From contig JAHEAM010000237.1 in assembly GCA_024642765.1 (NCBI GenBank), positions 1 through 6,238 of the forward strand: DNA of 6,238 nt. The letters run 5' to 3'. Positions 1-6,166 of the stretch are shown one piece after another. The stretch comes from Planctomycetaceae bacterium. Its GTDB lineage: Bacteria; Planctomycetota; Planctomycetia; Pirellulales; Pirellulaceae. Position numbers and translations under genes: made by a program. The notes under the pieces were generated by a model, which was not told the origin of the DNA, made no database searches, and worked only from the letters and a program-made list of their open reading frames with translations. Position 1 is the first letter of the stretch. Each line of letters opens with the position of its first letter.

Positions 1-175
1 TCATTTGTGTTGATTTGTCGAAATAGTTTTGGCGTTAAAACGATCGAGCATTTTTTCTTGGCTCGAGAGTGTTCCAAAACTGAAACAGCATCCATTCAAG
101 TTTCCGTTTCTGAACACACTGATTTGGCGAAGACAACTAGGGCTTTTTTAGAAATAAAAAATCGAGGTAATCCAG
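1..175. other. Non-coding leader upstream of the SDR gene
   Basis: No gene is supported here. A reading frame that opens at position 7 runs out of frame into the dehydrogenase gene and has no recognisable protein character. The last 35 bases are very A/T-rich and lead into a clear Shine-Dalgarno sequence, GAGGT at 164-168, which sits 7 nt before the ATG at 176. A weak TTGATT (10-15) lies 18 nt from GTTAAA (34-39), but the match to a sigma-70 promoter is too poor to call. A 6-bp stem, TCGAGC (44-49) with GCTCGA (61-66), encloses a T-run. It could be the tail of an element outside the window, but it is short enough to be chance. Confidence 0.6.
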
Positions 176-928
176 ATGCGAACAATCGATCTCTCCGGAA
201 AAACTGCAATCATTACGGGTGGTGGACAAGGTATTGGACTTGCTGTGGCAACATCGCTTGCTCACTCCGGTGCCAATGTTGTGCTGAATTATTTTGATGA
301 CTGCCAAGGCGTCAACAAAGGTATTGCTGACGCAGCGGCCGGTCAACTTGGGGCGAATGCCATCACGCTGGCCGCCGACGTGCGATTCCCAGAACACCTG
401 AAACAACTTGTCGCAACCACGATTGAGCGTTTCGGTAGTATCGATATTTTGGTGAACAATGCAGGGATTCTACGTGATCGCAGCTTCCGAAAAATGAGTC
501 AAGGGGAATGGCAGGACGTGATCGACACGAATCTAACAGGCGTTTTTAATACGGCGCAAGCTGTCTCTGAATCGCTTGCCGATAATGGTACGATCGTAAA
601 CATTGCTTCGTTGTCGGCTGTAACTGGGTTTTTTGGGCAAGCCAACTACGCTTCGGCCAAAGCCGGAGTGATTGCCTTGACGAAAGTTCTCAGCAAGGAA
701 CTCGCCCGACGCAACATCCGTGTTAACGCAGTTGCCCCGGGCGTTGTTAACACGGAAATGGGACAATCAATTCCTGAAGAAAACCGCAAGGCGATGATGA
801 CGAACATTCCCCTCGGGCGCTTCGCCGAGCCGAACGAAATCGGTGACGTCGTGCTGTTTCTATGCAGCGAACTCGCAAGTTACGTCACCGGCCAAACCAT
901 CCATGTAAACGGCGGTTGGTGGGGTTAG
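176..928 (+). CDS. Short-chain dehydrogenase/reductase, FabG-like (3-oxoacyl-[ACP] reductase family)
   Basis: This is a complete 250-residue classical SDR, the normal length for the FabG group (about 244-250). The Rossmann cofactor motif TGGGQGIG is at residues 14-21. The adenine-contacting Asp is D68, and NNAG is at 94-97. The catalytic tetrad is N119, S145, Y158 and K162, inside the FabG-like stretch GQANYASAKAG (154-164). PG at 188-189 and the ending HVNGG (243-247) also fit FabG. Members reduce a keto group with NAD(P)H, classically 3-oxoacyl-ACP to 3-hydroxyacyl-ACP in cytosolic fatty acid synthesis. Many paralogues act on other substrates, and no fab gene or acyl carrier protein gene is visible next door, so the substrate is not assigned. 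The residues after strand beta-2 (NYFDD, 38-42) do not settle NADPH versus NADH preference. The start is well supported by GAGGT 7 nt upstream. The gene is monocistronic within the window and converges on the exported-protein gene with a 28-bp gap. No clear terminator is seen between them. Confidence 0.93.
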   Translation: MRTIDLSGKTAIITGGGQGIGLAVATSLAHSGANVVLNYFDDCQGVNKGIADAAAGQLGANAITLAADVRFPEHLKQLVATTIERFGSIDILVNNAGILRDRSFRKMSQGEWQDVIDTNLTGVFNTAQAVSESLADNGTIVNIASLSAVTGFFGQANYASAKAGVIALTKVLSKELARRNIRVNAVAPGVVNTEMGQSIPEENRKAMMTNIPLGRFAEPNEIGDVVLFLCSELASYVTGQTIHVNGGWWG

Positions 929-956
929 AGCTTGGCAGAAATATAATGTTGGCTTC

Positions 957-1778
957 TTACTTCCCAAGTCCCAAACCGATTTTTAGATCGACGGGAACCT
1001 TGACCTCTTTCGTGGATTTAAAGTATTTGACTTTTGCTTTGACCTTTTTGGGCGAGCCCTTCAAGTGATACGAAACGGAATATTCCATCGAGTCGCCGAA
1101 CCCGAATGAAGATTTACCTGCGGATGTTGCATCGATTTGTTTTTCGCCTTCGTCTAGAAACTGAATCTCTCCAATGGCTTCCATCGACTGCGACGTTTGA
1201 AAAGTAACCATAGTCACCGGTTCGCCGAAATCAAGTTCCGAGACCTCCGATAGGGATACTTCAACAGGGCCAAGTTTAACTTTTTCATTTGCTTTCAGAT
1301 CGAACGTAACGTCTGATTCGGTAGGGTCTTCGCCGACGATGAGGACTGCACTGCCGTTGACCTCCAACACTGTTGCTTTTGAGTCGGGTAGCTGAGGCGA
1401 CTGCACTGGCACGACAACCGAAAGAGCGTCTTCTGAGATTTGTGACATAAAACTCAGGTTGGAAAATCCTTCGACAGCAGGCAACGCTTTACCGCCGTCA
1501 ACTTTGAGATCTAGCTTCGTCGCTTGCTTGCCCTCGCCTGAGACTTTCAAGATCTTTTGTTTGCTGCTGGAAATGCGGACGTGTACTTCGACACCAGTCT
1601 GACGGCCCAAAACGGCTGATCCGCCGTATTGATTGTGAGGATCGGCAGCCATCACGCTCAAGCCTACAGCTTCGACCTTAAAACCGTTGTCTTGGCAAAT
1701 GGCAATTTGCGCTGGGAACAAGCAGCAACACACAACGCCGATCATCGCAAACCGGAAAATAGACATGTCAAACCTCAT
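957..1778 (-). CDS. Exported beta-rich protein of unknown function
   Basis: This 273-residue protein has no function I can name. The N-terminus is a probable Sec signal peptide: a basic start, a hydrophobic core at about residues 10-24 that includes three consecutive Cys (17-19), then a small-residue region before QDNG (29-32). Cleavage near 28/29 is plausible, so the protein should be periplasmic or surface-located. C28 is not in a good lipobox. The mature part is rich in alternating hydrophobic and polar residues, with Val, Ser, Lys and Thr prominent. This suggests two or more beta-sandwich-like units, roughly 33-145 and 150-270, with landmarks LGPVEVSLSEV (169-179), EIQFLDEGEK (204-213), SSFGFG (223-228) and a C-terminal VPVDLKIGLGLG (261-272). 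From memory, this layout recurs in planctomycete hypothetical proteins. Two starts are possible. The ATG at 1778 has AGGA 7 nt upstream. The ATG at 1766 (Met5) has GAGGT only 5 nt upstream and gives a cleaner signal peptide. The gene lies 69 bp after prpD on the same strand. A TATAAA at 1816-1821 (reverse strand) could be its own -10 box. Confidence 0.8.
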   Translation of the reverse strand: MRFDMSIFRFAMIGVVCCCLFPAQIAICQDNGFKVEAVGLSVMAADPHNQYGGSAVLGRQTGVEVHVRISSSKQKILKVSGEGKQATKLDLKVDGGKALPAVEGFSNLSFMSQISEDALSVVVPVQSPQLPDSKATVLEVNGSAVLIVGEDPTESDVTFDLKANEKVKLGPVEVSLSEVSELDFGEPVTMVTFQTSQSMEAIGEIQFLDEGEKQIDATSAGKSSFGFGDSMEYSVSYHLKGSPKKVKAKVKYFKSTKEVKVPVDLKIGLGLGK

Positions 1779-1847
1779 TGGGATATCCTGAAATTTGGTC
1801 AGAAGAACTCATCCTTTTATAAAACACTAAGACCATGCAATAGGGAT

Positions 1848-3275
1848 TTAGGCAAGCAGCGTTTCAACCGCAGGTAACTTTCTTGCGAATTTCGACATGA
1901 AATCCCGAGCGTCGCTCGAATCAAGTTGATCTGCATCACAAATCATTTCGAGTAGTTCAATGGCTCTCGCTTCATTGAAAATACGATCGACACTGTTTAC
2001 AAATTTTTGCTTCATGAGAGGAACGCCTTCCTCGCGTCGGCGACGATGCCCAACAGGGAAATAGACTTCGGCGGGTTCCGTTCTCGAACCGTCTTTGAAA
2101 AAGACCTGAATGCAGTTTGGAATTGCGCGTTGATCAGGGTCGTAATAGGCCTTTGTAAATTCTGGGTTTTCTCGAACGACCATCTTTTCGCGCAAAGCGT
2201 CGATCCGCGGATCAGCGGCAACGGTATCTTCGTAGTGATCGGCATTCAATTCACCAAAGATCAAACCGATCGCCGCCATGTATTGGATGCAATGATCGCG
2301 GTCAGCGAAATTGTTTAGCGGACCCCGTTTGTCGATGATTCGCACGCCCGGTTCTTGTGTTTGAATTTCGACTCGCTCGATTGAATCCAGTGAATTTTTG
2401 ACCGACGGGTGCAAAATAATTGCAGCCTCGACCGCCGTTTGGGCGTGGAATTCTGCTGGAAATGAAATCTTAAAGAGCACGTTTTCCATCACATAGGCAT
2501 CGAGTTTACGCGAAAGCACAATAGGCTTGCCGTTGAACAAGACGTCTTGGAAACCCCACTTGGGAGCCGTCAACGCCGTTTGGTAACCCATTTCGCCAGA
2601 TCGGGCAATGAGTGCCAAACGCACAGCGCGACTGGTTGCATCATCAGCGGCCCAACTCTTGCGTGAGCCCGTGTTCGGCGCGTGTCGATAGGTACGAAGG
2701 GCACCACCGTCTATCCAAGCATTTGAAACGGCATTCTGGGTTTGTTCGACTGTACAACCCAGCATCTGCGCGGCGACTGCCGTACTGGCGACTCGAACCA
2801 ACAAGACATGATCCAATCCTACGCGGTTAAACGAATTTTCGAGAGCCAAGACGCCTTGAATCTCATGCGCCTTGATCATTGCCGTCAACACATCACGCAT
2901 TGTGATTTTTTGCTTGTGGACGCGCGACTGATAATCGGCAACGGCTAGAATGGCGCCTAAATTGTCAGAGGGGTGACCCCATTCGGCCGCCAACCAAGTG
3001 TCGTTGTAGTCCAGCCAACGCACCATCGTTCCGATGTCAAACGCTGCTTTGACGGGATCTAGCTCAAGCGTTGTGCCTGGAACGCGGCAACCGCCAGTCA
3101 TTTGCGCACCGGGAACAACCGGCCCCAACATGTTATTGCATTTCGGATAATTCAACGCCAGTAACCCGCAGCCCAGACTATCCATCAGGCACCAACGTGC
3201 CGTTTGATACGCAAGGTCGCTTTTGATTTCATGGTTGTGAACATAATTAGCAATATCAACTACGATGGAATCCAT
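1848..3275 (-). CDS. prpD: 2-methylcitrate dehydratase PrpD (MmgE/PrpD family)
   Basis: PrpD dehydrates 2-methylcitrate to 2-methyl-cis-aconitate in the cytosolic methylcitrate cycle, which oxidises propionyl-CoA to pyruvate and succinate. The 475-residue product is close to the usual length (E. coli PrpD is about 483). It matches PrpD rather than the broader MmgE group over long conserved stretches: RWLDYNDTWLAAEWGHPSDN (86-105), AHEIQGVLALENSFNRVGLD (136-155), TYRHAPNTGSRKSWAA (195-210), VLFKISFPAEFHAQTAVEAA (266-285) and ADRDHCIQYM (324-333). By analogy with cis-aconitate decarboxylase, likely active-site residues are D92, T93, H101, H156, K206 and H277, all present, so the enzyme looks active. 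The start is supported by AGGA (3283-3286) 7 nt before the ATG. A TATGAT about 40 nt upstream of the start may be a -10 box. prpB, prpC and prpR are not in the window. The exported-protein gene follows after 69 bp and may be co-transcribed, but no functional link is apparent. Confidence 0.96.
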   Translation of the reverse strand: MDSIVVDIANYVHNHEIKSDLAYQTARWCLMDSLGCGLLALNYPKCNNMLGPVVPGAQMTGGCRVPGTTLELDPVKAAFDIGTMVRWLDYNDTWLAAEWGHPSDNLGAILAVADYQSRVHKQKITMRDVLTAMIKAHEIQGVLALENSFNRVGLDHVLLVRVASTAVAAQMLGCTVEQTQNAVSNAWIDGGALRTYRHAPNTGSRKSWAADDATSRAVRLALIARSGEMGYQTALTAPKWGFQDVLFNGKPIVLSRKLDAYVMENVLFKISFPAEFHAQTAVEAAIILHPSVKNSLDSIERVEIQTQEPGVRIIDKRGPLNNFADRDHCIQYMAAIGLIFGELNADHYEDTVAADPRIDALREKMVVRENPEFTKAYYDPDQRAIPNCIQVFFKDGSRTEPAEVYFPVGHRRRREEGVPLMKQKFVNSVDRIFNEARAIELLEMICDADQLDSSDARDFMSKFARKLPAVETLLA

Positions 3276-3314
3276 TTACAAGTCCTAAAAACCAGAGGGG
3301 GCATTTAATTGAAA

Positions 3315-3320
3315 ATCATA
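3315..3320 (-). promoter_or_regulatory. Candidate -10 box for prpD
   Basis: Read on the reverse strand, this is TATGAT, a five-of-six match to the sigma-70 -10 consensus, placed about 40 nt before the prpD ATG. No good -35 hexamer is visible at the expected 16-18 nt; only GTTTAC-like sequence is there. The site is suggested by position and sequence alone and could be chance in an A/T-rich leader. Confidence 0.25.
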
Positions 3321-3498
3321 AACCTCCCCAAATAAGTAAACACTCAGCGCGGAGAGGCGCACAGTTTGCGATCTCATCAGGTTAATGCCAAACCGATCGA
3401 AACTCAAGGTTCCATGAATGGTGATTCGCTAGGACGTTTTTACCACGAACTCCACATAATTGTTCCCAAATCGCAAGAGACTGAACCCGTTTCTCTCA

Positions 3499-3534
3499 GC
3501 AAGCGTTTACTCGCTTGCACTTCGGGCTTGTACT
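3499..3534. repeat. Planctomycete-type intergenic hairpin repeat
   Basis: A perfect 7-bp inverted repeat, GCAAGCG (3499-3505) and CGCTTGC (3512-3518), encloses a 6-nt loop and is followed by ACTTCGGGCTTGTACT (3519-3534). On the other strand the element reads as AGTACAAGCCCGAAGTGCAAGCGAGT and so on. I remember very similar CAAGCCCGA-GCGCAAGCGAGT units recurring between genes in Rhodopirellula-like genomes, comparable to REP elements. GCTTG also occurs twice (3513-3517 region and 3526-3530), so CAAGC could pair with either copy. There is only one copy in this window, so its repeat status rests on memory. Its function is unknown. Confidence 0.45.
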
Positions 3535-3559
3535 AGGCGATTCCTGCTCTTATGTAACA

Positions 3560-3595
3560 AAAGAACACGACGGAAACGGGCCTGTCGTGTTCTTT
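3560..3595 (-). terminator. Intrinsic terminator-like hairpin after the sigma-kinase operon
   Basis: Two perfectly complementary 12-nt arms, AAAGAACACGAC (3560-3571) and GTCGTGTTCTTT (3584-3595), can be extended inward by a G-T and a G-C pair, leaving an 8-nt loop. On the reverse strand the stem runs into TTCTTTTGTT, a moderate U-tract. On the forward strand it runs into TCTTTATTAT, so it could work in both directions. The stem is only moderately G/C-rich but long. The only incoming transcript visible is the sigma-kinase operon on the reverse strand, which would end about 200 nt after the kinase stop codon. That would insulate the prpD promoter from read-through. Confidence 0.65.
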
Positions 3596-3796
3596 ATTAT
3601 TCGCAATGAACGCTTCAGTGTTTCAAGTTATTCGTTTTGAGCCCGAATGATATTGCCGCCAATCAAGTTGGATTTTCGGTTGGTCTTGGTTGTTGCCCTC
3701 CCCAGCAACACCGCCTTTCCCAGAATCGCTGCGATAAAAGCTAAGGGATTGCGTCTGGCTAGGTAATTACTACGCAATCGCAATATTCTGCGTGCG

Positions 3797-5506
3797 CTAT
3801 GTTGGCTTCTTCCATAAAACCACAGCGCGGCGGTTACGGATTCTTTGGCGGCGATACTTAAGGCCAGGTAGGAAGAAACACATTGCGCATACAAACCCGA
3901 AAATCACCAAGGCGTATTTGGGAACCACCGCCATCACCACTGCAGTAATTAAAAGAGCCGCTGCCTGAAGGTAAAACGTACCGGACAACATCCCACCCTT
4001 CACGACAAAAGTCATCGCAGCGACCACGCTCAAAATCGGAGCTAAACTCAAGAGTGGCAAGCCAAGGTAGCCTTCAAACGGAAATAGGATCACAACGCCA
4101 ATGACACTTGCTGCCCATACGTGAGCGATTTGGCGTTCGAGAAAAGTCACAGGGCCTTGACGACGCCGAAGATTCCAAAAAACCAGCGCCCACGCAATGA
4201 AGCCGATTCCCCACATCAACTCAAAATAGACACGTGTGGTCACACCCATCCAAAACATCACGTTCGTTAGTAGACAGGCTACAAATACGACCAAACTGTG
4301 CCACATCCAGAGCTCGCCCCAGTTTTCAAGGATTGAAGCATTGTGTGTTTCTCGAAAAAGGCGAGCTATTACCTGTCCGAATCTTCCTTCCAGAGCGGAT
4401 ACCGATTCATTGTTAAGGTAGGCTCGTAAGTCTTTCGCCAATTCATTCGCCGTTGCATAACGCAAGTCTTGCGGCTTTTGTAAACAACGCAACGCAATCA
4501 TTTCCAGTCTGCGGTCGACGCTTGGGTTGAGCGCGCGAGGGGCAATGGGGTCTTGTTCCAGTACCAACAGCACGGTGTCGACTGGCGTGTCGGCCATGAA
4601 CGGTGGGCGTCCTGTCAGCATGTGGTAGAGAATTGCACCCAGGCCGTAGACTTCGGTTGCTTCCGTGATTTGCCCGCGGGCTCCAGCCGCCTGTTCAGGA
4701 GCCATGTAACTGGGCGTGCCGATGATCGCGCCCGATTTCGTCAGGCTCAAGTCGCTACGTACTTGTTTTGCTAGGCCGAAGTCGCAAATGAAAGGTTCCT
4801 GTTTGTCGAGCATCACGTTGGACGGTTTGAGATCGCGGTGCAGGACGCCGCGTTTGTGGGCATGTTCGATCGCTTCAGTCATCTTCAGTAACATCTGTGC
4901 TGCACCGTCGGACGTCATCGGCCCACGAGCTAATTTCTGCGCCAACGTTTCTCCTTCAATGAAACGCATGCAGAAAAAAGGGTGCCCTTGGTGTTCGCCA
5001 ATCTCGTAGATGGGAATAATGTTTGGGTGGTCAAGTCCCGAGGCGGCCTCTGCTTCTGCCGCGAACCGCATTCGATCAATATTCGAGGCAAACTCTCCTT
5101 TCAACATGATTTTGATGGCAATGGGCATCAGTTCGCCGAGACGCGAACCGCGATAAACGATTCCCATCCCGCCGCGCCCGATTTCTTTCTCCAGGCGAAT
5201 GCCACTCATTGTGTACGGAAGTTCGAATCGCACTGGAGCGCGGTCAATTGTCTCTTGGGGATCGAATTTCTTGCCAGCGCCCGCGGCTTGAGTTACGACT
5301 AAAGTGCCCCACAATTCACGAAGTTCATCAGCCAATTCGGGATTCTTCTTACAAACATCGTCGAGGTCGCTGGCTGTGCCTGCCGCCATCTGATCGGTCA
5401 GTTCTGAAATCAACGTTGCGAGCATTGCATCTCGCTCATCGGCAGGATCGGGTGTCATTGCTGACGACTGAGTTGGGCCGTTGGGTTGGGATTTGTGTGT
5501 GGTCAT
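3797..5506 (-). CDS. Membrane-anchored Ser/Thr protein kinase (Hanks type) with six-helix C-terminal domain
   Basis: This 569-residue protein has three parts. Residues 1-95 are a soluble N-terminus containing the motif VCKKNPELADELRELW (51-66), a type I recall in front of many planctomycete kinases. Residues about 103-365 are a PknB-like kinase domain: Gly loop GRGGMG (110-115), ATP Lys K132, helix-C Glu E151, HRDLKPSN (223-230) with catalytic D225, DFG (242-244), APE (269-271) and R349. The subdomain IX Asp is replaced by Glu (E285, in TEVYGLG), which is odd. Residues about 400-549 form probable transmembrane helices near 401-421, 427-445, 462-479, 480-502, 509-528 and 531-548. Arg-rich segments at 446-449 and 551-560 are expected on the cytoplasmic side, so the kinase domain and both termini would be cytoplasmic. 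No PASTA, WD40 or TPR sensor domain is present. The gene starts 18 bp after the sigma factor stop codon, so the two are almost certainly co-transcribed. The ribosome binding site is weak (GGA, 5 nt spacing), consistent with translational coupling. The likely role is phosphorylating the partner sigma factor, which is inferred from context. Confidence 0.93.
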   Translation of the reverse strand: MTTHKSQPNGPTQSSAMTPDPADERDAMLATLISELTDQMAAGTASDLDDVCKKNPELADELRELWGTLVVTQAAGAGKKFDPQETIDRAPVRFELPYTMSGIRLEKEIGRGGMGIVYRGSRLGELMPIAIKIMLKGEFASNIDRMRFAAEAEAASGLDHPNIIPIYEIGEHQGHPFFCMRFIEGETLAQKLARGPMTSDGAAQMLLKMTEAIEHAHKRGVLHRDLKPSNVMLDKQEPFICDFGLAKQVRSDLSLTKSGAIIGTPSYMAPEQAAGARGQITEATEVYGLGAILYHMLTGRPPFMADTPVDTVLLVLEQDPIAPRALNPSVDRRLEMIALRCLQKPQDLRYATANELAKDLRAYLNNESVSALEGRFGQVIARLFRETHNASILENWGELWMWHSLVVFVACLLTNVMFWMGVTTRVYFELMWGIGFIAWALVFWNLRRRQGPVTFLERQIAHVWAASVIGVVILFPFEGYLGLPLLSLAPILSVVAAMTFVVKGGMLSGTFYLQAAALLITAVVMAVVPKYALVIFGFVCAMCFFLPGLKYRRQRIRNRRAVVLWKKPT

Positions 5507-5524
5507 TAGGTTCCGACCGCCAAA

Positions 5525-6166
5525 TCAGACCGAGGATAACGGGTCAGATGAAGATTCGTCTTGCAGAACGGCCTTGAGTCGCCGCAATGCTCTCAGGTAG
5601 CGCATGCTGGCAGCAGGTTCGGTCAATTCGAGAGCCTGAGCGACTTCTTGATTCGTCAAATACTCGTAGTGCCGCATCACGATAATCTCGGAGTCGCGTT
5701 CATCCAATTTTGCGATGGCCTGTTCGACACGTTTGGCCATTTCTTTTTGCAACGCGATTGCAGCAGGTGTCAATTGTTCGTCATGCAGCAATGCACCAAG
5801 TTGGACGGAAGACTTGTCGTAGCCAGCAGGAACCAGCATTTGCTCTCGATCAACACTGCGCCGCGCTGAACCGCGATGACGACGATGCGCGTCAATAATC
5901 CGATCTTTCGCAATTTGTCGCAACCACAGCCGAAATGGCATAACAGGGTTAGCAATGTAATCATGCAGGCGACGATTGGCCTCGACCAAGACATCCTGGA
6001 CAACGTCGCTAACGTCAACGCGGCGTTGAATTTTCTGGTCGAGTCGCATCCGAACTAAATGCCGCAACGATTCGCGATGCCGATCCATCAATGAATCGAC
6101 AGCGTGATCATCACCGAATTTCGCTTGGTCAAGTAACTCTCGTGTTTTTTCTTGGTCAGGCCACAT
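5525..6166 (-). CDS. ECF-type RNA polymerase sigma factor, planctomycete kinase-associated group
   Basis: This 213-residue sigma-70 family protein contains only sigma-2 and sigma-4, as ECF factors do. Sigma-2 spans about residues 10-97. It includes the region 2.2 motif DVSDVVQD (51-58) for core polymerase contact and the region 2.3/2.4 stretch PFRLWLRQIAKDRIIDAHRR (77-96) for promoter melting and -10 recognition. A linker of about 45 residues follows (98-142). Sigma-4 (about 145-200) has the helix-turn-helix NQEVAQALELTEPAASMRYL (172-191) for -35 recognition. The MWP start and the MRHYEYL-NQEVA and MRYLRALRRLK motifs are typical of planctomycete ECF factors found beside Ser/Thr kinases. No anti-sigma gene is adjacent. 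The kinase gene follows after 18 bp, so control by phosphorylation is likely but inferred. The ATG at 6166 lacks a clear Shine-Dalgarno sequence, and the frame stays open for 24 more codons to the window edge. The family's usual MWP beginning makes 6166 the best start. The sigma target promoter cannot be read from the window. Confidence 0.92.
   Translation of the reverse strand: MWPDQEKTRELLDQAKFGDDHAVDSLMDRHRESLRHLVRMRLDQKIQRRVDVSDVVQDVLVEANRRLHDYIANPVMPFRLWLRQIAKDRIIDAHRRHRGSARRSVDREQMLVPAGYDKSSVQLGALLHDEQLTPAAIALQKEMAKRVEQAIAKLDERDSEIIVMRHYEYLTNQEVAQALELTEPAASMRYLRALRRLKAVLQDESSSDPLSSV

Larger units (their letters stand above)
3276..3796. other. Intergenic region between the kinase gene and prpD
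   Basis: This 521-bp gap has no convincing gene on either strand. A reverse-strand reading frame (3628-3894) overlaps the 3' end of the kinase gene in another frame, is rich in Arg and Ala, and lacks any recognisable motif, so it is treated as a shadow. The prpD-proximal part (3276-3360) is A/T-rich and should hold the prpD promoter and ribosome binding site. The middle holds the hairpin repeat and the terminator-like hairpin annotated separately. The segment 3597-3796 would be the 3' untranslated region of the sigma-kinase operon. It has only a weak stem (GTTGTTG at 3689-3695 with CAGCAAC at 3703-3709) and nothing else I can interpret. Confidence 0.7.

Noticed and set aside
44..66. 6-bp stem with T-run in the loop, considered as a terminator
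   Set aside because: The T-run is in the loop rather than after the stem, and the stem is too short.
7..297. Forward 96-codon reading frame at the window start
   Set aside because: It overlaps the start of the dehydrogenase in another frame, while the dehydrogenase has a good Shine-Dalgarno sequence and full family motifs.
929..956. Shared terminator between the convergent dehydrogenase and exported-protein genes
   Set aside because: The 28-bp gap shows no inverted repeat or U-tract.
946..958. 13-nt sequence ATGTTGGCTTCTT also present at 3799-3811, each at the 3' end of a reverse-strand gene
   Set aside because: The two copies share no flanking similarity, and each is explained by its own coding context. 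It is probably coincidence.
3347..3360. GCGC-GGAGAG-GCGC hairpin upstream of prpD, considered as an operator or riboswitch part
   Set aside because: There are only four base pairs, with no conserved riboswitch sequence around them.
3628..3894. Reverse-strand 88-codon reading frame after the kinase gene
   Set aside because: About 100 bp overlap the kinase's 3' end in another frame, the product is Arg/Ala-rich with no motif, and no ribosome binding site precedes it. It is most likely a chance frame.
4716..5577. Several forward reading frames opposite the kinase gene
   Set aside because: They are antisense shadows of a gene with clear protein motifs and have no recognisable content.
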